From Impatiens glandulifera (Eukaryota; Streptophyta; Magnoliopsida; Ericales; Balsaminaceae), in assembly GCF_907164915.1 (NCBI RefSeq), contig NC_061862.1, forward strand, positions 125,807,641 to 125,871,640: a DNA stretch of 64,000 bases. Direction: 5' to 3'. Of this stretch, positions 1-10,183 are shown piece after piece; the stretch's first letter is position 1; each line of letters begins with the position of its first letter. The notes beneath the pieces were generated by a model, which saw only the letters and a list, made by a program, of their open reading frames with translations, did no database searches and was not told where the DNA came from. A program made the translations under genes and the position numbers.

Positions 1-447
1 GTTTGGGTTTCAACTCGAAAATAAAACCGAAAACCGAATTCATTTTTATTATTTATTCTTCCAAAATTAATTTAAGAAAAATCTCAAAATAATCAAATTA
101 GAATAATTTGATTTCAAGATTTAATAATAAAAGAAAAAAGAAAGAAAAGCACTACGGGTCTAGTGGTAGAATAGTATCCTACCATGGTACAGACTCGGGT
201 TCAATTCTCCCGGCTTGTACAATTGATTTCAAGTTATGCTAGTTCTCATTTATTTCAAAGAAAATGAATTCAAATTATTCGAACCAAATATCAAATCCGA
301 ATTCGGTTCGTTTGAATTAGAAATTATTTGAATTCGGTTCAGTTTTCAAATTGGCTAAAAAAAGTAAGAATTCGATTGAATTCAGTTCGGTTTTCAAATT
401 GACTAAAAAAGTAAGAATTCGAATAAACCGATCCGATGAACACCCTT
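1..447. repeat. Right end of a CGAATTCGG-rich repeat (hAT-like, truncated by window edge)
   Basis: The stretch is built from words such as ACCGAATTC, GAATTCGGTT and TTCGAATTC and ends in ATGAACACCC near 447. The same vocabulary, with an end beginning GGGTGTTCA, occurs at 53608-54361, so the two are probably members of one repeat family. The left end lies outside the window. Family assignment to hAT rests only on the GGGTGTTC-like end and is an inference. Confidence 0.45.
149..221 (+). pseudogene. tRNA-Gly(GCC)-like pseudogene
   Basis: The segment resembles plant tRNA-Gly(GCC): it keeps the D-arm and A-box core GGTCTAGTGGTAGAATAGTA, a recognisable anticodon arm and a T-arm with GGGTTCAATTC (B box). 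The acceptor stem no longer pairs properly, the T-arm has one or two extra bases, the B box has A where GGTTCGA has G, and the expected anticodon GCC reads ACC. Most differences are C-to-T or G-to-A. It lies inside the repeat at 1-447. It is unlikely to give a functional tRNA and may be a tRNA-derived insertion. Confidence 0.7.
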
Positions 448-920
448 ATTTATAGAAAGAATGAATTCTACCCGAGATGTGTTAATTAGAAGAAAAAAGA
501 ATGAAGTAGGATTTAGTTTTTTTCCACTAGGGTGTATTTTAAATATATCTTTGAGAAATTTGTAGTAAATAGTTAGCCTTAGCGTTTTTTTTCATTTTTT
601 CTAATTTTTTGTCTCAATAATGTTTTTTTTTTATGTTATTTTTAACGTTGTGTTCAAAAGATCATTTATCATATTTTGTATAGTAAATATGAGATTTTTC
701 ATTTTATATTAAATGTTGAAGTTGAATCATGTGAATGTCATCCATTCCACATCTACGATCAAACAAACAAATTAAAGAGCATTGGTTTGGTTTGGTTTGG
801 TTCAATTCATTTAGGATCAATTTTTATCCAGGGAAATTGAAATTAGGACAAATTAAAAATATAAGAACTTTCCACACAAAAAAATCTCTCGATGGACATT
901 ATAATTTCAAGTTAGTGGAG
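448..920. other. AT-rich intergenic DNA, no gene seen
   Basis: There are poly-T runs and no coding signal. The words GTGTTCAAAAGATCATTTAT at 651-670 recur near 52150, so part of it is a dispersed repeat. Confidence 0.5.
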
Positions 921-928
921 GTGGGCAT

Positions 929-3076
929 TAGGGCTGCAAATGAGTCGAGCTACTCGTGAGTCACTCGCGAGTCGCTCGGTCAAGCTCGGTTTGAGCTTGA
1001 CTTCGACCGAGCTCGAGCTGACTCATTTAATATTTGAGTCGAGCTCGAGCTGACTCATTTAATATTTGAGTCGAGCTCGAGCTCATATAATGGTTGTTCG
1101 ATGCCTTGTCGAGCTTTTTTGAGCCTCATAGTACATAATATATATTTTTATATATTTAATATTTAAACTCAAAATTCAAATAAAATATTTTTTCCTCTCT
1201 TTCTCTTCAAAGCCCATATGAATACCCACAATCCATAAAGTAAAACCCTAATTCCTAACATATCTACTCTTCATCTATTCATTTTCTTCTTTTTCCGTCT
1301 TCACATCGATCTCATTCAGAAGAGGCTTACAGATAATTAAAATTATTTTCACTTTTATAATAACTATTGTTTTTTCTTTATATTTAACTTTGATTTTTTT
1401 TACCTTAGGAATCCAACAACAAATAAAGGAAAAAACTATTTTATTGGTTAATTCATTGATAAGGTATCTTGTTTGTCATTTTTTCACATATTAAAAGCAA
1501 TTTAGGTTTATATATCTTGTTTAAATGTATTAAGAGAAATTAATGCTTCGATTATTCTATACATAATCTATACATAGGTTGGATGAATATATAGAATAAC
1601 ACTGATTGATGATAAAAAAGACGGAAAGAGATAAAAAAAGTTTAATAAATTATATATAATTAAAGTATATTATATATAATATTGAAACAGATAAAAAAGG
1701 ATTAATATATTATATATAATAAAAGTAATATTAAGGATATAATAATTAGTTTAGTATAAAAAAAATATGGTTAATATATTATTTATGATAAAAGTATATT
1801 ATACTTAATATTAATATTGAAAGAGATAAAGAAAGTTAATATATTATATATAATAAAATAAATATTATGGATATAATAATTAGTATATTATATATTATAA
1901 TATATAATATATTACGGATAAAAATGGTTAATATATTATATATAATAAAAGTTTATTATATATAATATTGAAAGAAATAAAAAAATGTTAATATATTTTA
2001 TATAATAAAAATATAATATATATAATATTTAAAGAGAAAAAAAATAATATAATTATTATATATAATATGAAGAGAAAAAATATATATTATATATAATATG
2101 TTTTGAGAAAAAAATATTTATAAGATTAATAATATGTATTATAATATATAAAAAATTAATAAATTTTTGTTATAAGTTAGATTCTTATTATAATGTTTGA
2201 ATCTTGTTACACTTGCACCTAAATAATTTAAATATATATAATAATATATAATAGAAACATATCGAGTTAATAAATCGAAAACATTATTTGTTAATTAACT
2301 TATATCTATGAATAAACTGCAAACTCTACTTTGTGGGTGATTGACTTCGACATATAAACGGAATAAAAAAAAAATACTAAAGTAAATTTTCAATATAAAA
2401 TTCTTATGTTACATAATGAATTTTATCACCTATTTAATTGATTTTTCATTTTTTCAGAAAGAGAAGACATACCAAGAAGTTTTGTTGCCGGTATTTACCT
2501 TTTAAAGTAAGTTAAATTTTAGTTATTTATTTTAACATTTATTTTTTTTATATTAATTACTTTTAATATTAAGCATTTCATATTATTGAATGTAGGTAGT
2601 TGTACGTGTGATATAATTGAAGAACATTAGTTAAAAATGATTAATATATTGAATGTTCAAACAATTTATATAGTTTTGTTCTTTGATTTTTGAATTTTAT
2701 GTTTTAGAATTTTGATTAGTAATGATGATTTAATGTTTTGGATTATCGTGTTTTAGAATTTTGAATAATTATGATTGTTTTATATTTTAATTTTGAAATA
2801 TCATGTTTTAAATGTTTAATATGTATGAAAATTTGATATTTTAAATTTACAAATAAATTTGGTTCGAATTCGAGTTCGAGCTCAGGTTTGAGCTTGAAAA
2901 TTCAATTTTTGTTCAAGTTTTCAGGTCGAGCCGAGCTTGTAGGTAATATAGTCGATTCGAACTCGAGATAAAATTTATAAGCTCGTTCGAGCTCGAGTTT
3001 GAGTCGAGTTAATAAATACTTAATCGAGTCGGGCTCGAGCTCCAGCAAGCTTAAGCTCGACTCATTTGTAGCCCTA
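929..3076. mobile_element. Non-autonomous hAT-family DNA transposon, 2.15 kb
   Basis: The ends are inverted: TAGGGCTGCAAATGAGTCGA at 929 and the complement of TAGGGCTACAAATGAGTCGA ending at 3076. They are flanked by an 8-bp direct repeat, GTGGGCAT at 921-928 and GTGGGTAT at 3077-3084 (7 of 8 identical). An 8-bp target duplication and TAGGG-type termini are the hAT signature. Clusters of GAGCTCGAGCT occupy both subterminal regions (about 950-1130 and 2865-3060). The interior is extremely AT-rich, with imperfect repeats of TTAATATATTATATATAAT between about 1600 and 2160. It encodes no transposase, so mobilisation would need an autonomous relative. Confidence 0.8.
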
Positions 3077-3084
3077 GTGGGTAT

Positions 3085-4034
3085 GACTAATATTGAGAAG
3101 ACCCAAAACAATGCCTAAAATTCTGTTGGGGTTAGCTTAAATTGTTTTGGGTTTGACCAAAAATAAAGCCCATTAGGGTATTTCATAAATTAACACACAA
3201 AAAAAGAAAAATTCACTTTCTCTCATATCTTTGCTCCCTCTTCTCTGTACACTCTATTCTCTCTAGAGAAGGATTCCGACCAACATCCGACCAATCAACT
3301 AGGTTAGTTCGTGAAGGCGAGAATATCATCCCTTCTTTGGTTCTTCTCTGATCAACAATTTTAAGCCACACCCAGTTTTCTTTTACCTCTATTTTTGGCT
3401 GGCCATCTTTGAAGATGATGATGATATATGTCGTAATGACAAGTTATGATAATGTTATTTGATGTTTCTTATTAGATTACTACTATGCTTGTATTGGACA
3501 ATATTTGTATACTCATTTATATAATGGATGATTTAAGTGGCCTAAGGTCCCGTGGTTTTACCTAAATTGGAGTTTCCACGTAAGATCTCGGTGTCTTGTT
3601 TCTTTGATTGTTTGAAAAACTCTTTGGCTTAATTGAATTGATTGCCCATTTAATTATACATAAAGAGAAGAAAAAAGTTTTAGGCCTTAATTTCTTATAA
3701 CTTGTCTATTTGGATTGCTAGACAAATGCTTTTATTCGTTTTCTCTAACAAACCCAACCCAACTATTAAAGGACATTGAAGTATAAATACACAGTGAATT
3801 ATTATTTTCATATTCAAAAGTAATTTATGTTAATTTTTAATTGTAAGGACAATATTTTCTTGAAATAATTGAGTCCAAGCATTTGAGACAAATTAGAATA
3901 CTTCCAAATGAACATATGAGAAATCAAATGTCTCCATTTCAGTTGCAAAATTTGATTTTACTTGCACTCAATATTATTGTCCTTTTGATAGTACATTGTG
4001 TTGTATTATAATAAAATTATATAATATCAATTAT
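3085..4034. other. Intergenic DNA upstream of the BAHD duplication, no gene seen
   Basis: A CT-rich stretch at 3210-3290 resembles a 5' leader, and a microsatellite-like GATGATGATGATATAT lies at 3414-3429. No open frame or recognised repeat boundary was found. Confidence 0.4.
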
Positions 4035-5113
4035 TATTGATTTTCTTTAAAAATATCGCAATCAAATTTTTATTTGAAATCTTCAGAATGATGGAATATA
4101 AATTTAATAAATATTTTATTAAATTTAATTTGTCCAGAGATTTGACTTCACAATCTTTTAAGAACCAAATAAGTTAAAAATAAATTACCCTCAATTTACT
4201 TAATCTTATCCATTTAAAGGGATTAGAGAATCACAACTCACTCTCACATCAACTATTTAATTATTTCACCACTTTAACACCACCTAATTGAAATGATGGT
4301 ATACTTATTTCACCAGCACTGCAATTTGAGGATAAGGACGAGGCCAGTTAAGCAGCGCCTACCTTTAACCCACATAATAAATTTTTTTTTTAAACTTATT
4401 GTACCAAAATTTGGATTATAAAATATAGCAAATTATTTTAAATATTATTATTTTTTTTTATAAAATATGGATGATGTTAGAATAAAATAAAAAAATTATA
4501 TATAGATATAAAAGTTAAACAAAAAATATGATTTTTTTTTATTAGAACACTCTAAACTTTAGGGGTCAGTTGATGTTACAATTAAATTACATTTACAATT
4601 CACGATATTTTTTTTTTAAATTTTTTACAGAAAATTAAAATATTAAAATATTATAATTAAACTAATTAAAAATTCAAATAATTTATATTTATTAAAACGA
4701 TATGTTTTTAAAATCATTAAAAATCACCCAAATAATCAAATAAGCTATTCATGGATAGTCTTCGTATATACTTTTTGATTACGATATTCGAAACAATAAC
4801 GATTGATTCAACCTATTCAAGTTTGATATTATTCAACTTATTCGAAAGAATAACGATTTAGGTGTTGATATATTTAATTGTTCAAGCTTATCTTTTATAT
4901 TTGTTTAAGATTATATAATTTCTTTGTTAAATGCTCAATTAAGTTTTATTTTTTTTATATTAGGGATAAGTTATTTAATTACCTTATTATTGTATCATCT
5001 TACTTGCTATTTAAGCTTTTATACAAAATCCAATAGCTAGCCTTAATAAAATAAGAGAGTTGTAACCTATTGTTACATCACAATTTATCATTTGGAAAGA
5101 GACCCACAATCAT

Positions 5114-5119
5114 TATAAG
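5114..5119 (+). promoter_or_regulatory. Candidate TATA box of BAHD gene 1
   Basis: TATAAG lies 88 bp upstream of the start codon and is conserved in the same place in copy 2 (29682-29687). The spacing suits a plant core promoter with a short leader. The transcription start itself cannot be seen. Confidence 0.45.
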
Positions 5120-5206
5120 TAGTATCCTGCCATAGTATTTAATTTCATTGTTTTCTGAACTTGAGAGATAATAATAGCAGCAGCTTAAGGCAAGAGATAT
5201 ATATCA

Positions 5207-6499
5207 ATGGTGCCATTGAATGTCATTATATTATCAAATGAGTTTGTGAGGCCATCTTCTCCCACCAATTATCCTTTCAAAAAATATCACCTATCCATGC
5301 TGGATCAATTAATACCTAGTTTCTTCGTCCCCACAGTTTTCTATTACCATCACCAGTTCCAAACCACATCCATCGCACAACTTGAACTCATCTCTTCCCG
5401 CCTTAGAGAATCGCTCTCCCAAACCCTGACCATGTTCTACCCTTTTGCAGGGAGGCTCAATAGAGGCGACAACTCAATAGACTGCAACGACACGGGCGTT
5501 CGATATTTGGAGGCGAAAGTCGATTCAATGATCATGGACGTGATCGAGTGCCACGAAACAGAAATGGTTGACCCGCTCATACCCAACTTGATGGGAAATG
5601 GTGAAGAAGAAGATGAGATTTTCGCAATCCAAGTTAACTACTTTAACTGCGGAGGTATCGCAATTGGCACCTATGTCCCACATAAGATTGCAGACGGGGT
5701 CTCATTTTTCTCATTCATGACATCGTGGGCTACCATATGTCGTCAACATGATAACACGATTAATACCTTGAAGCCGAGCTTTCCCTCATCATCCCTCTTT
5801 CCGCCAAAGGAGAAACACGACTACAATCCTCAATCCGAAGACTGTAAAGAGACCCTTGTCACTAGGAGGTTTGTTTTTGACGCAAGTAAGATAAGTTCAA
5901 TGAGAGAAAAGGCGAAAATTGATCATGATCATCCCATTCCAACCCGAGTGGAAGTAGTATCGACTTTCATATGGAAGTACGCTACAGTCGATAAGCCTGA
6001 CAAACCATACATCACATTTCAGGCGGTGAACCTAAGGAGCCGAATGGTGCCTCCATTGTTGGAGCATGCAATTGGGAATCTCGTTGTGCTGGCATATGCA
6101 TATTGCAGCTACGAAGACTCGAATGATTTAACAGTGATGGGAAGGAAGGTGAGGGAAGGGATCCGGAGAATTGACGACGAGTACATAAGGCGTATTCAAG
6201 GGGATGAAGGGTATGCAGTGATGATGAAAAATTGGATGAAGGTAGAGGAGCTGTCAACAAGAGAGGATGCCAATATCTTTAAATTTAGCAGTTGGTGCCG
6301 GTTTCCAGTTTATAATGTTGATTTTGGTATGGGGAAGCCTGTTTGGGCGAGCTTAGGCAGTTTGATCAACAAGAACGGCGCTATTCTACTGGATTCAAAA
6401 TGCGGAGAAGGTATAGAGGCATGGGTCACTATGAATGAACAAGACATGGCTCGTTTTCAGCACGCTTTTGTTAGAGCTAATACATCATCATCAACGTAA
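5207..6499 (+). CDS. BAHD acyltransferase, vinorine-synthase-like (copy 1)
   Basis: A 430-residue single-exon protein of the plant BAHD family, cytosolic enzymes that move an acyl group from acyl-CoA to an alcohol or amine of a specialised metabolite. Visible landmarks are the N-terminal LSMLDQL strand (29-35), FYPFAGRL (77-84), the catalytic HxxxD as HKIAD at 159-163, and the C-terminal structural motif DFGWG present here as DFGMG at 372-376. Length matches the family's usual 430-460 residues. LDQL plus the PSSPT start (17-21) and overall order resemble the clade with vinorine synthase and related alkaloid or alcohol acetyltransferases; the substrate cannot be read from sequence. The ATG chosen is the first in frame, preceded by ATATATCA, and both copies share it. 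The frame is unbroken. It carries an ELSTRE-like six-residue segment near 349-354 that copy 2 lacks. A young gag-only LTR element sits 450 bp downstream. Confidence 0.92.
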   Translation: MVPLNVIILSNEFVRPSSPTNYPFKKYHLSMLDQLIPSFFVPTVFYYHHQFQTTSIAQLELISSRLRESLSQTLTMFYPFAGRLNRGDNSIDCNDTGVRYLEAKVDSMIMDVIECHETEMVDPLIPNLMGNGEEEDEIFAIQVNYFNCGGIAIGTYVPHKIADGVSFFSFMTSWATICRQHDNTINTLKPSFPSSSLFPPKEKHDYNPQSEDCKETLVTRRFVFDASKISSMREKAKIDHDHPIPTRVEVVSTFIWKYATVDKPDKPYITFQAVNLRSRMVPPLLEHAIGNLVVLAYAYCSYEDSNDLTVMGRKVREGIRRIDDEYIRRIQGDEGYAVMMKNWMKVEELSTREDANIFKFSSWCRFPVYNVDFGMGKPVWASLGSLINKNGAILLDSKCGEGIEAWVTMNEQDMARFQHAFVRANTSSST

Positions 6500-6500
6500 A

Positions 6501-6951
6501 TTAACTTGCATCAACTAGACATCATTCCATCTAATCTTTCAGCTTTGAAATATAAATTTGTTGTTATGTATTTATATAATTAGTTAATTTACATATTTCA
6601 AAAAAATAATATATATATATATATAATTAAATAAAATAGAATTTTCTTTTATAAAATATTAATATATTTACATGTAAAATTTGTCTGAATGGTATATAAT
6701 ATACTAAATTTCGATTGGTAAACAACTATTTTCTCACCTCAAAATTAAAATAAATCTATTTGGTAGTATGATAATCATACTTGATTACTAAACCAATAGA
6801 AAAAAAAATCGGAAATAATTTTCAAGATCGACTTTAAATGATCATTTGAAACCGGTTTACATATCAATTTTTGAAAATACTCAGAATTCGGATAACCCAA
6901 CACCTTCAGAATTATCAATTTGGATGATAATGAATTTTAAGTATAATATTG
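6501..6951. other. 3' flank of BAHD gene 1, AT-rich
   Basis: It includes a short TA run (about 6610-6624) and the end of the duplicated block. The last five bases, TATTG, are the target duplication of the adjoining element. Confidence 0.5.
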
Positions 6952-7430
6952 TGTTACGACTTGTTTCGTAAGGTGTGTTTTGGATTCAAGAATCACGTTC
7001 TTGATCTATAAGACCGGTGAAATTCTACAATCAAAGGGCAGCGGAAGGTTTTCAATAGAGAATTTGGGGGGAGGGAATAGAAGAATCAAGGGTGCGAAGA
7101 GAAATACTGTTGGTCTATACCAAACAGTCCATAGTAAATAATAATAGATGAATATGGCAGAAGTTTATATCTTCATTATTCTATTCATGGGTCCTTGGGG
7201 AAGAAAGATCAGCCTTATATAGGTGATGTCTTGCCCCATAATATTCGGTTACAACAACTTTAAAAGAATAACAGAATTCTGTTTGTAATGTAGAAAAAGA
7301 AAGCAAAACAAAATAATAAAACAATCAAAACAGAAATCTGGCCCATGTGCACCATAGGACCGAGACCGGGTGTCGAAAAAGGTTGCTAGAATTTATTCTA
7401 GGACCGAGGCCTTGATTTTAGACCCTAACA
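6952..7430 (-). repeat. 3' LTR of the gag-only element
   Basis: 479 bp, TG...CA ends. It differs from its partner at four bases and lacks one GT of a GTGTGT run. It contains the conserved block TCTGGCCCATGTGCACCATA near its inner end. Confidence 0.88.
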
Positions 7431-7775
7431 TTATCTCCCCCTTCGAAATTCGTCGACCTCGACGAAAAAGACCGTGGTCGGTCGAGTCTACCGAGCCTCT
7501 AATGCGCATGCTGAATATTTCAAAGAATTCGGTCGGACTTCAGCAAGACCAGCAAGTGTCGGAGTCTAGGACCGCATTTCTTAGAAGCCTTCGGTCTTCC
7601 TGCTCCACGACCAGTCCTTCCTTCGACCCAGCACACCAAGTGCAGCAAAAGGGTCATCTTTCTTCCGGGCATACTCTAGAATGTCTTCAAATAACCAAGT
7701 CCAGTCCTTTATCCAGACCAGCAACACATGCGCAACAACATGGCCATGTCTTCCGACTACCTTCCTGGCTGGTAT

Positions 7776-8741
7776 TCAGTTGTTGGGTTGCTGGGTTAGC
7801 CCTTTGATTATTTTTTGGAAATTTTCAGCAACGTTTTCCAAAACAAGTGAAACAGTTTGGCATTCGTTTTTGCTCTTTATTTGTACCGTGGCAGCAACAT
7901 TTTGATTTTCCAAGGCCTTTTCTAGCTGGCTTCCTTGTATTTTGTTGACCCGCGACCGAGGGGCACCTTGCTGGACCGAAAAAGTGTGCAAGAAAATGAC
8001 ACGTTCGTCCCTTGTTTCAAGCACCAAAGGTGGGACATAAAAATCTGATTCTTGGACGGGTTCTTGAACGCTTTCTTGGACTTCTTGATGATCAGCTGGG
8101 GCCATGAAGAATCTGGATTTGCACCTATGATTGGGCTCCCAATTATCATTGCAAGTGTAGCGCCGGTCTTCCTTGGGATCGGTCGTCTGGTTTGTGCTCG
8201 GCCAGACCGTGTTAACAAAGCATGATTTGGGCAGCAGCGACGGTTTGGCGTTGTACAAGGGCTTGCGACCGAATCGCATCAAAAGATCTTTCTTGAATTT
8301 AAGCCACGTCAATGCTTCCATATGGTTGCGATTCCGCAAATATGATTCATGCCACGTTTTTACCTCTTTTGAGAAGTGAGTGCGGACAATGTCAATCTTG
8401 GTGGCATCATTCGTCTTGCTCTCCCTAAAGATTTCCTCGGCAAATAAGAGCCAGCCCTCCAAATCAGTCCCATCAAATTCAGGAATATTAACATTTGTGA
8501 GCCGAGTTGGAAGAAGGTGGTAAGAAGCAATAATATGGGGTCGGGTGCGGGGATCTTGGACATTATTAAACGCACCTTTTTCAATGGCTGTAAAGCTTTT
8601 TCCAGCAGCATACCTTCTGTCCACATTTTGCAGAAAGACATTGTGCAAGGCAGCTTGTTCGGTCAACTGTTGTTGCAGGGCAGCATTCATGGAGGCATAT
8701 TGTTGGGTCAGCCCTTCGAGTAGGGTCTTAAGATCATCCAT
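7776..8741 (-). CDS. Gag-like protein of the TR-GAG element
   Basis: A 321-residue intact frame and the only coding region of this element. Residues 1-40 are Gln/Leu-rich and probably coiled coil. Residues 85-160 match a Ty3/gypsy retrotransposon gag core (PEFDGTDLEGWLLFAEEIF, then TWLKFKKDLLMRFG). Residues 194-208 are the remnant of a zinc knuckle (C197, W201, H205, C207) in which the first Cys of the usual CxxC is an Arg. The C-terminal 100 residues are low-complexity with a repeated VQE(S/P) segment. A complete element would continue into protease and reverse transcriptase; here the PPT follows about 340 bp after the stop. The start lies about 50 bp inside the 5' LTR boundary. Packaging in trans by an autonomous gypsy element is an inference. 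Confidence 0.8.
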   Translation of the reverse strand: MDDLKTLLEGLTQQYASMNAALQQQLTEQAALHNVFLQNVDRRYAAGKSFTAIEKGAFNNVQDPRTRPHIIASYHLLPTRLTNVNIPEFDGTDLEGWLLFAEEIFRESKTNDATKIDIVRTHFSKEVKTWHESYLRNRNHMEALTWLKFKKDLLMRFGRKPLYNAKPSLLPKSCFVNTVWPSTNQTTDPKEDRRYTCNDNWEPNHRCKSRFFMAPADHQEVQESVQEPVQESDFYVPPLVLETRDERVIFLHTFSVQQGAPRSRVNKIQGSQLEKALENQNVAATVQIKSKNECQTVSLVLENVAENFQKIIKGLTQQPNN

Positions 8742-8779
8742 CTTTGCTGCTATCTGGTTTCTTTCATTTGAGAATCGTC

Positions 8780-8791
8780 TTGCTCTGATAC
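8780..8791 (-). promoter_or_regulatory. Primer binding site, initiator tRNA-Met
   Basis: The minus strand reads TGGTATCAGAGC, the complement of the 3' end of plant tRNA-iMet, four bases from the LTR edge at 8796. Confidence 0.85.
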
Positions 8792-8795
8792 CAAG

Positions 8796-9276
8796 AATGT
8801 TACGACTTGTTTCGTAAGGTGTGTTTTGGATTCAAGAATCACGTTCTTTATCTATAAGACCGGTGAAATTCTACAATCAAAGGGCAGCGGAAGGTTTTCA
8901 ATAGAGAATTTGGGGGGAGGGAATAGAAGAATCAAGGGTGCGAAGAGAAATACTGTTGGTCTATACCAAACAGTCCATAGTAAATAATAATAGATGAATA
9001 TGGCAAAAGTTCATATCTTCATTATTCTATTCATGGGTCCTTGGGGAAGAAAGATCAGCCTTATATAGGTGATGTCTTGCCCCATAATATTCGGTTACAA
9101 CAACTTTAAAAGAATAACAGAATTCTGTTTGTAATGTAGAAAAAGAAAGCAAAACAAAATAATAAAACAATCAAAACAGAAATCTGGCCCATGTGCACCA
9201 TAGGACCGAGACCGGGTGTCGAAAAAGGTTGCTGGAATTTATTCTAGGACCGAGGCCTTGATTTTAGACCCTAACA
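8796..9276 (-). repeat. 5' LTR of the gag-only element
   Basis: 481 bp, TGTTACGAC at 8796 and CCCTAACA ending at 9276, followed by TATTG. Nearly identical to 6952-7430. Confidence 0.88.
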
Positions 9277-9281
9277 TATTG

Positions 9282-9750
9282 CTATTGGGAAAATTGTATA
9301 TAACAACAATTTCAAGGCTTGTTTACACCCAAACATCATTTTTCATAAAAGTCGGAATTTGGGAAATTTAATACGTTTAGATTAACCGGTTTGGAAAATT
9401 ATGAACTTTAAATATAATATTTTTCTTTTCATGAATTTTGTGTAGAAGACTTTCAAAAGGGCAAAAGAGTCAAAAATCGAGTCAAATCGAGCAGTTCAAA
9501 GCTAGGTCAATGGAAGTCAACGCAGCATTCTCGCACACCCAAAATTTCAAAACGCATGAGTGACTTCATCATGGCGTCAATAAGCGCCTCATTTGAAAAA
9601 CTCTCAAATGCCCTTTGTTTGAAGTTTCTTTGACTAAAGGAAGATCAACAAGGATCCTTAATTTCAAAAATTCACTTAGACCTCTACACTTAATGGTTTT
9701 GGGTGTTTTGGGAAGTTTTGGAAAGCCTAAAAAGTCCTCTACAAGATCCG
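9282..9750. other. Intergenic DNA between two LTR elements, no gene seen
   Basis: Original flanking DNA separating the gag-only element from the copia insertion. No coding signal was found. Confidence 0.45.
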
Positions 9751-9755
9751 TTAAA

Positions 9756-10121
9756 TGTTAGGATTTGTATCTCTCAAATTCGACCTGCTTGAAAACAATC
9801 TGTAAAAACACAAGAAAGAAGAACACAAGAACACACAGATTTATAGTGGTTCACTCAAATTGAGCTACATCCATTTCAGCCACCATCAGATTTACTATGA
9901 AGAAGAAGAAATAATACAAAGTTTTTGCCTCACACTTTATCTCTCTATAATTCTTTCTTGACAATGTAAACCCTTAATAATCATATATTTATAGGGTAAA
10001 CATTCAGGTAATAAACCTAAATAACTTTGGTCAGGCCCAAGCCCAAAACCAAAAAGAAAACCCAATAAACTCTAATTAACAATGTAGAATTTATTATAAG
10101 TGTAGGCTCCATAACTCAACA
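9756..10121 (-). repeat. 3' LTR of the copia element
   Basis: 366 bp; starts TGTTAGGATTTGTATC and ends CATAACTCAACA. The adjoining CTCTCCCACTTGG at 10122-10134 is the complement of the purine tract. Confidence 0.88.
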
Positions 10122-10183
10122 CTCTCCCACTTGGAGACTAACTTCATAATCTCTCGATCGGTGGCGGCTTTCCTTCCAATGTC

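Larger units (their letters stand above)
4035..6800 (+). repeat. Segmental duplication, copy 1 (contains the first BAHD gene)
   Basis: From the TTTTCTTT...CAATCAAATT segment near 4035 to the ATACTTGATTA segment near 6790 this block aligns, with indels, to 27545-31345. Shared landmarks outside the gene are CTTAATCTTATCC, CACCACCTAATTGAAATGAT, AAATGCTCAATTAAGTTT and AAGAGAGTTGTAACCTATTG. The duplication therefore includes about 1.1 kb of upstream and 0.3 kb of downstream DNA, so it was made at DNA level and not by retroposition. Confidence 0.8.
6952..9276 (-). mobile_element. Short gag-only LTR retrotransposon (TR-GAG-like), minus strand
   Basis: Two near-identical terminal repeats (479 and 481 bp, TGTTACGAC ... 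CCCTAACA) enclose 1,365 bp. TATTG flanks both sides (6947-6951 and 9277-9281). On the minus strand a tRNA-iMet primer site follows the 5' LTR and a purine-rich tract (GAAGGGGGAGATAA) precedes the 3' LTR at 7431. The interior codes only for a gag-like protein, with no protease, reverse transcriptase or integrase. This is the layout described for plant TR-GAG elements, which depend on other elements for replication. LTR differences seen by eye are four substitutions and one 2-bp indel, so the insertion is young. Confidence 0.88.

Noticed and set aside
735..959. 74-codon plus frame near the left edge
   Set aside because: It crosses the hAT boundary and has no recognisable domain.
7370..7807. 145-codon plus frame in the gag-only element
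   Set aside because: It is antisense to gag and spans an LTR edge.
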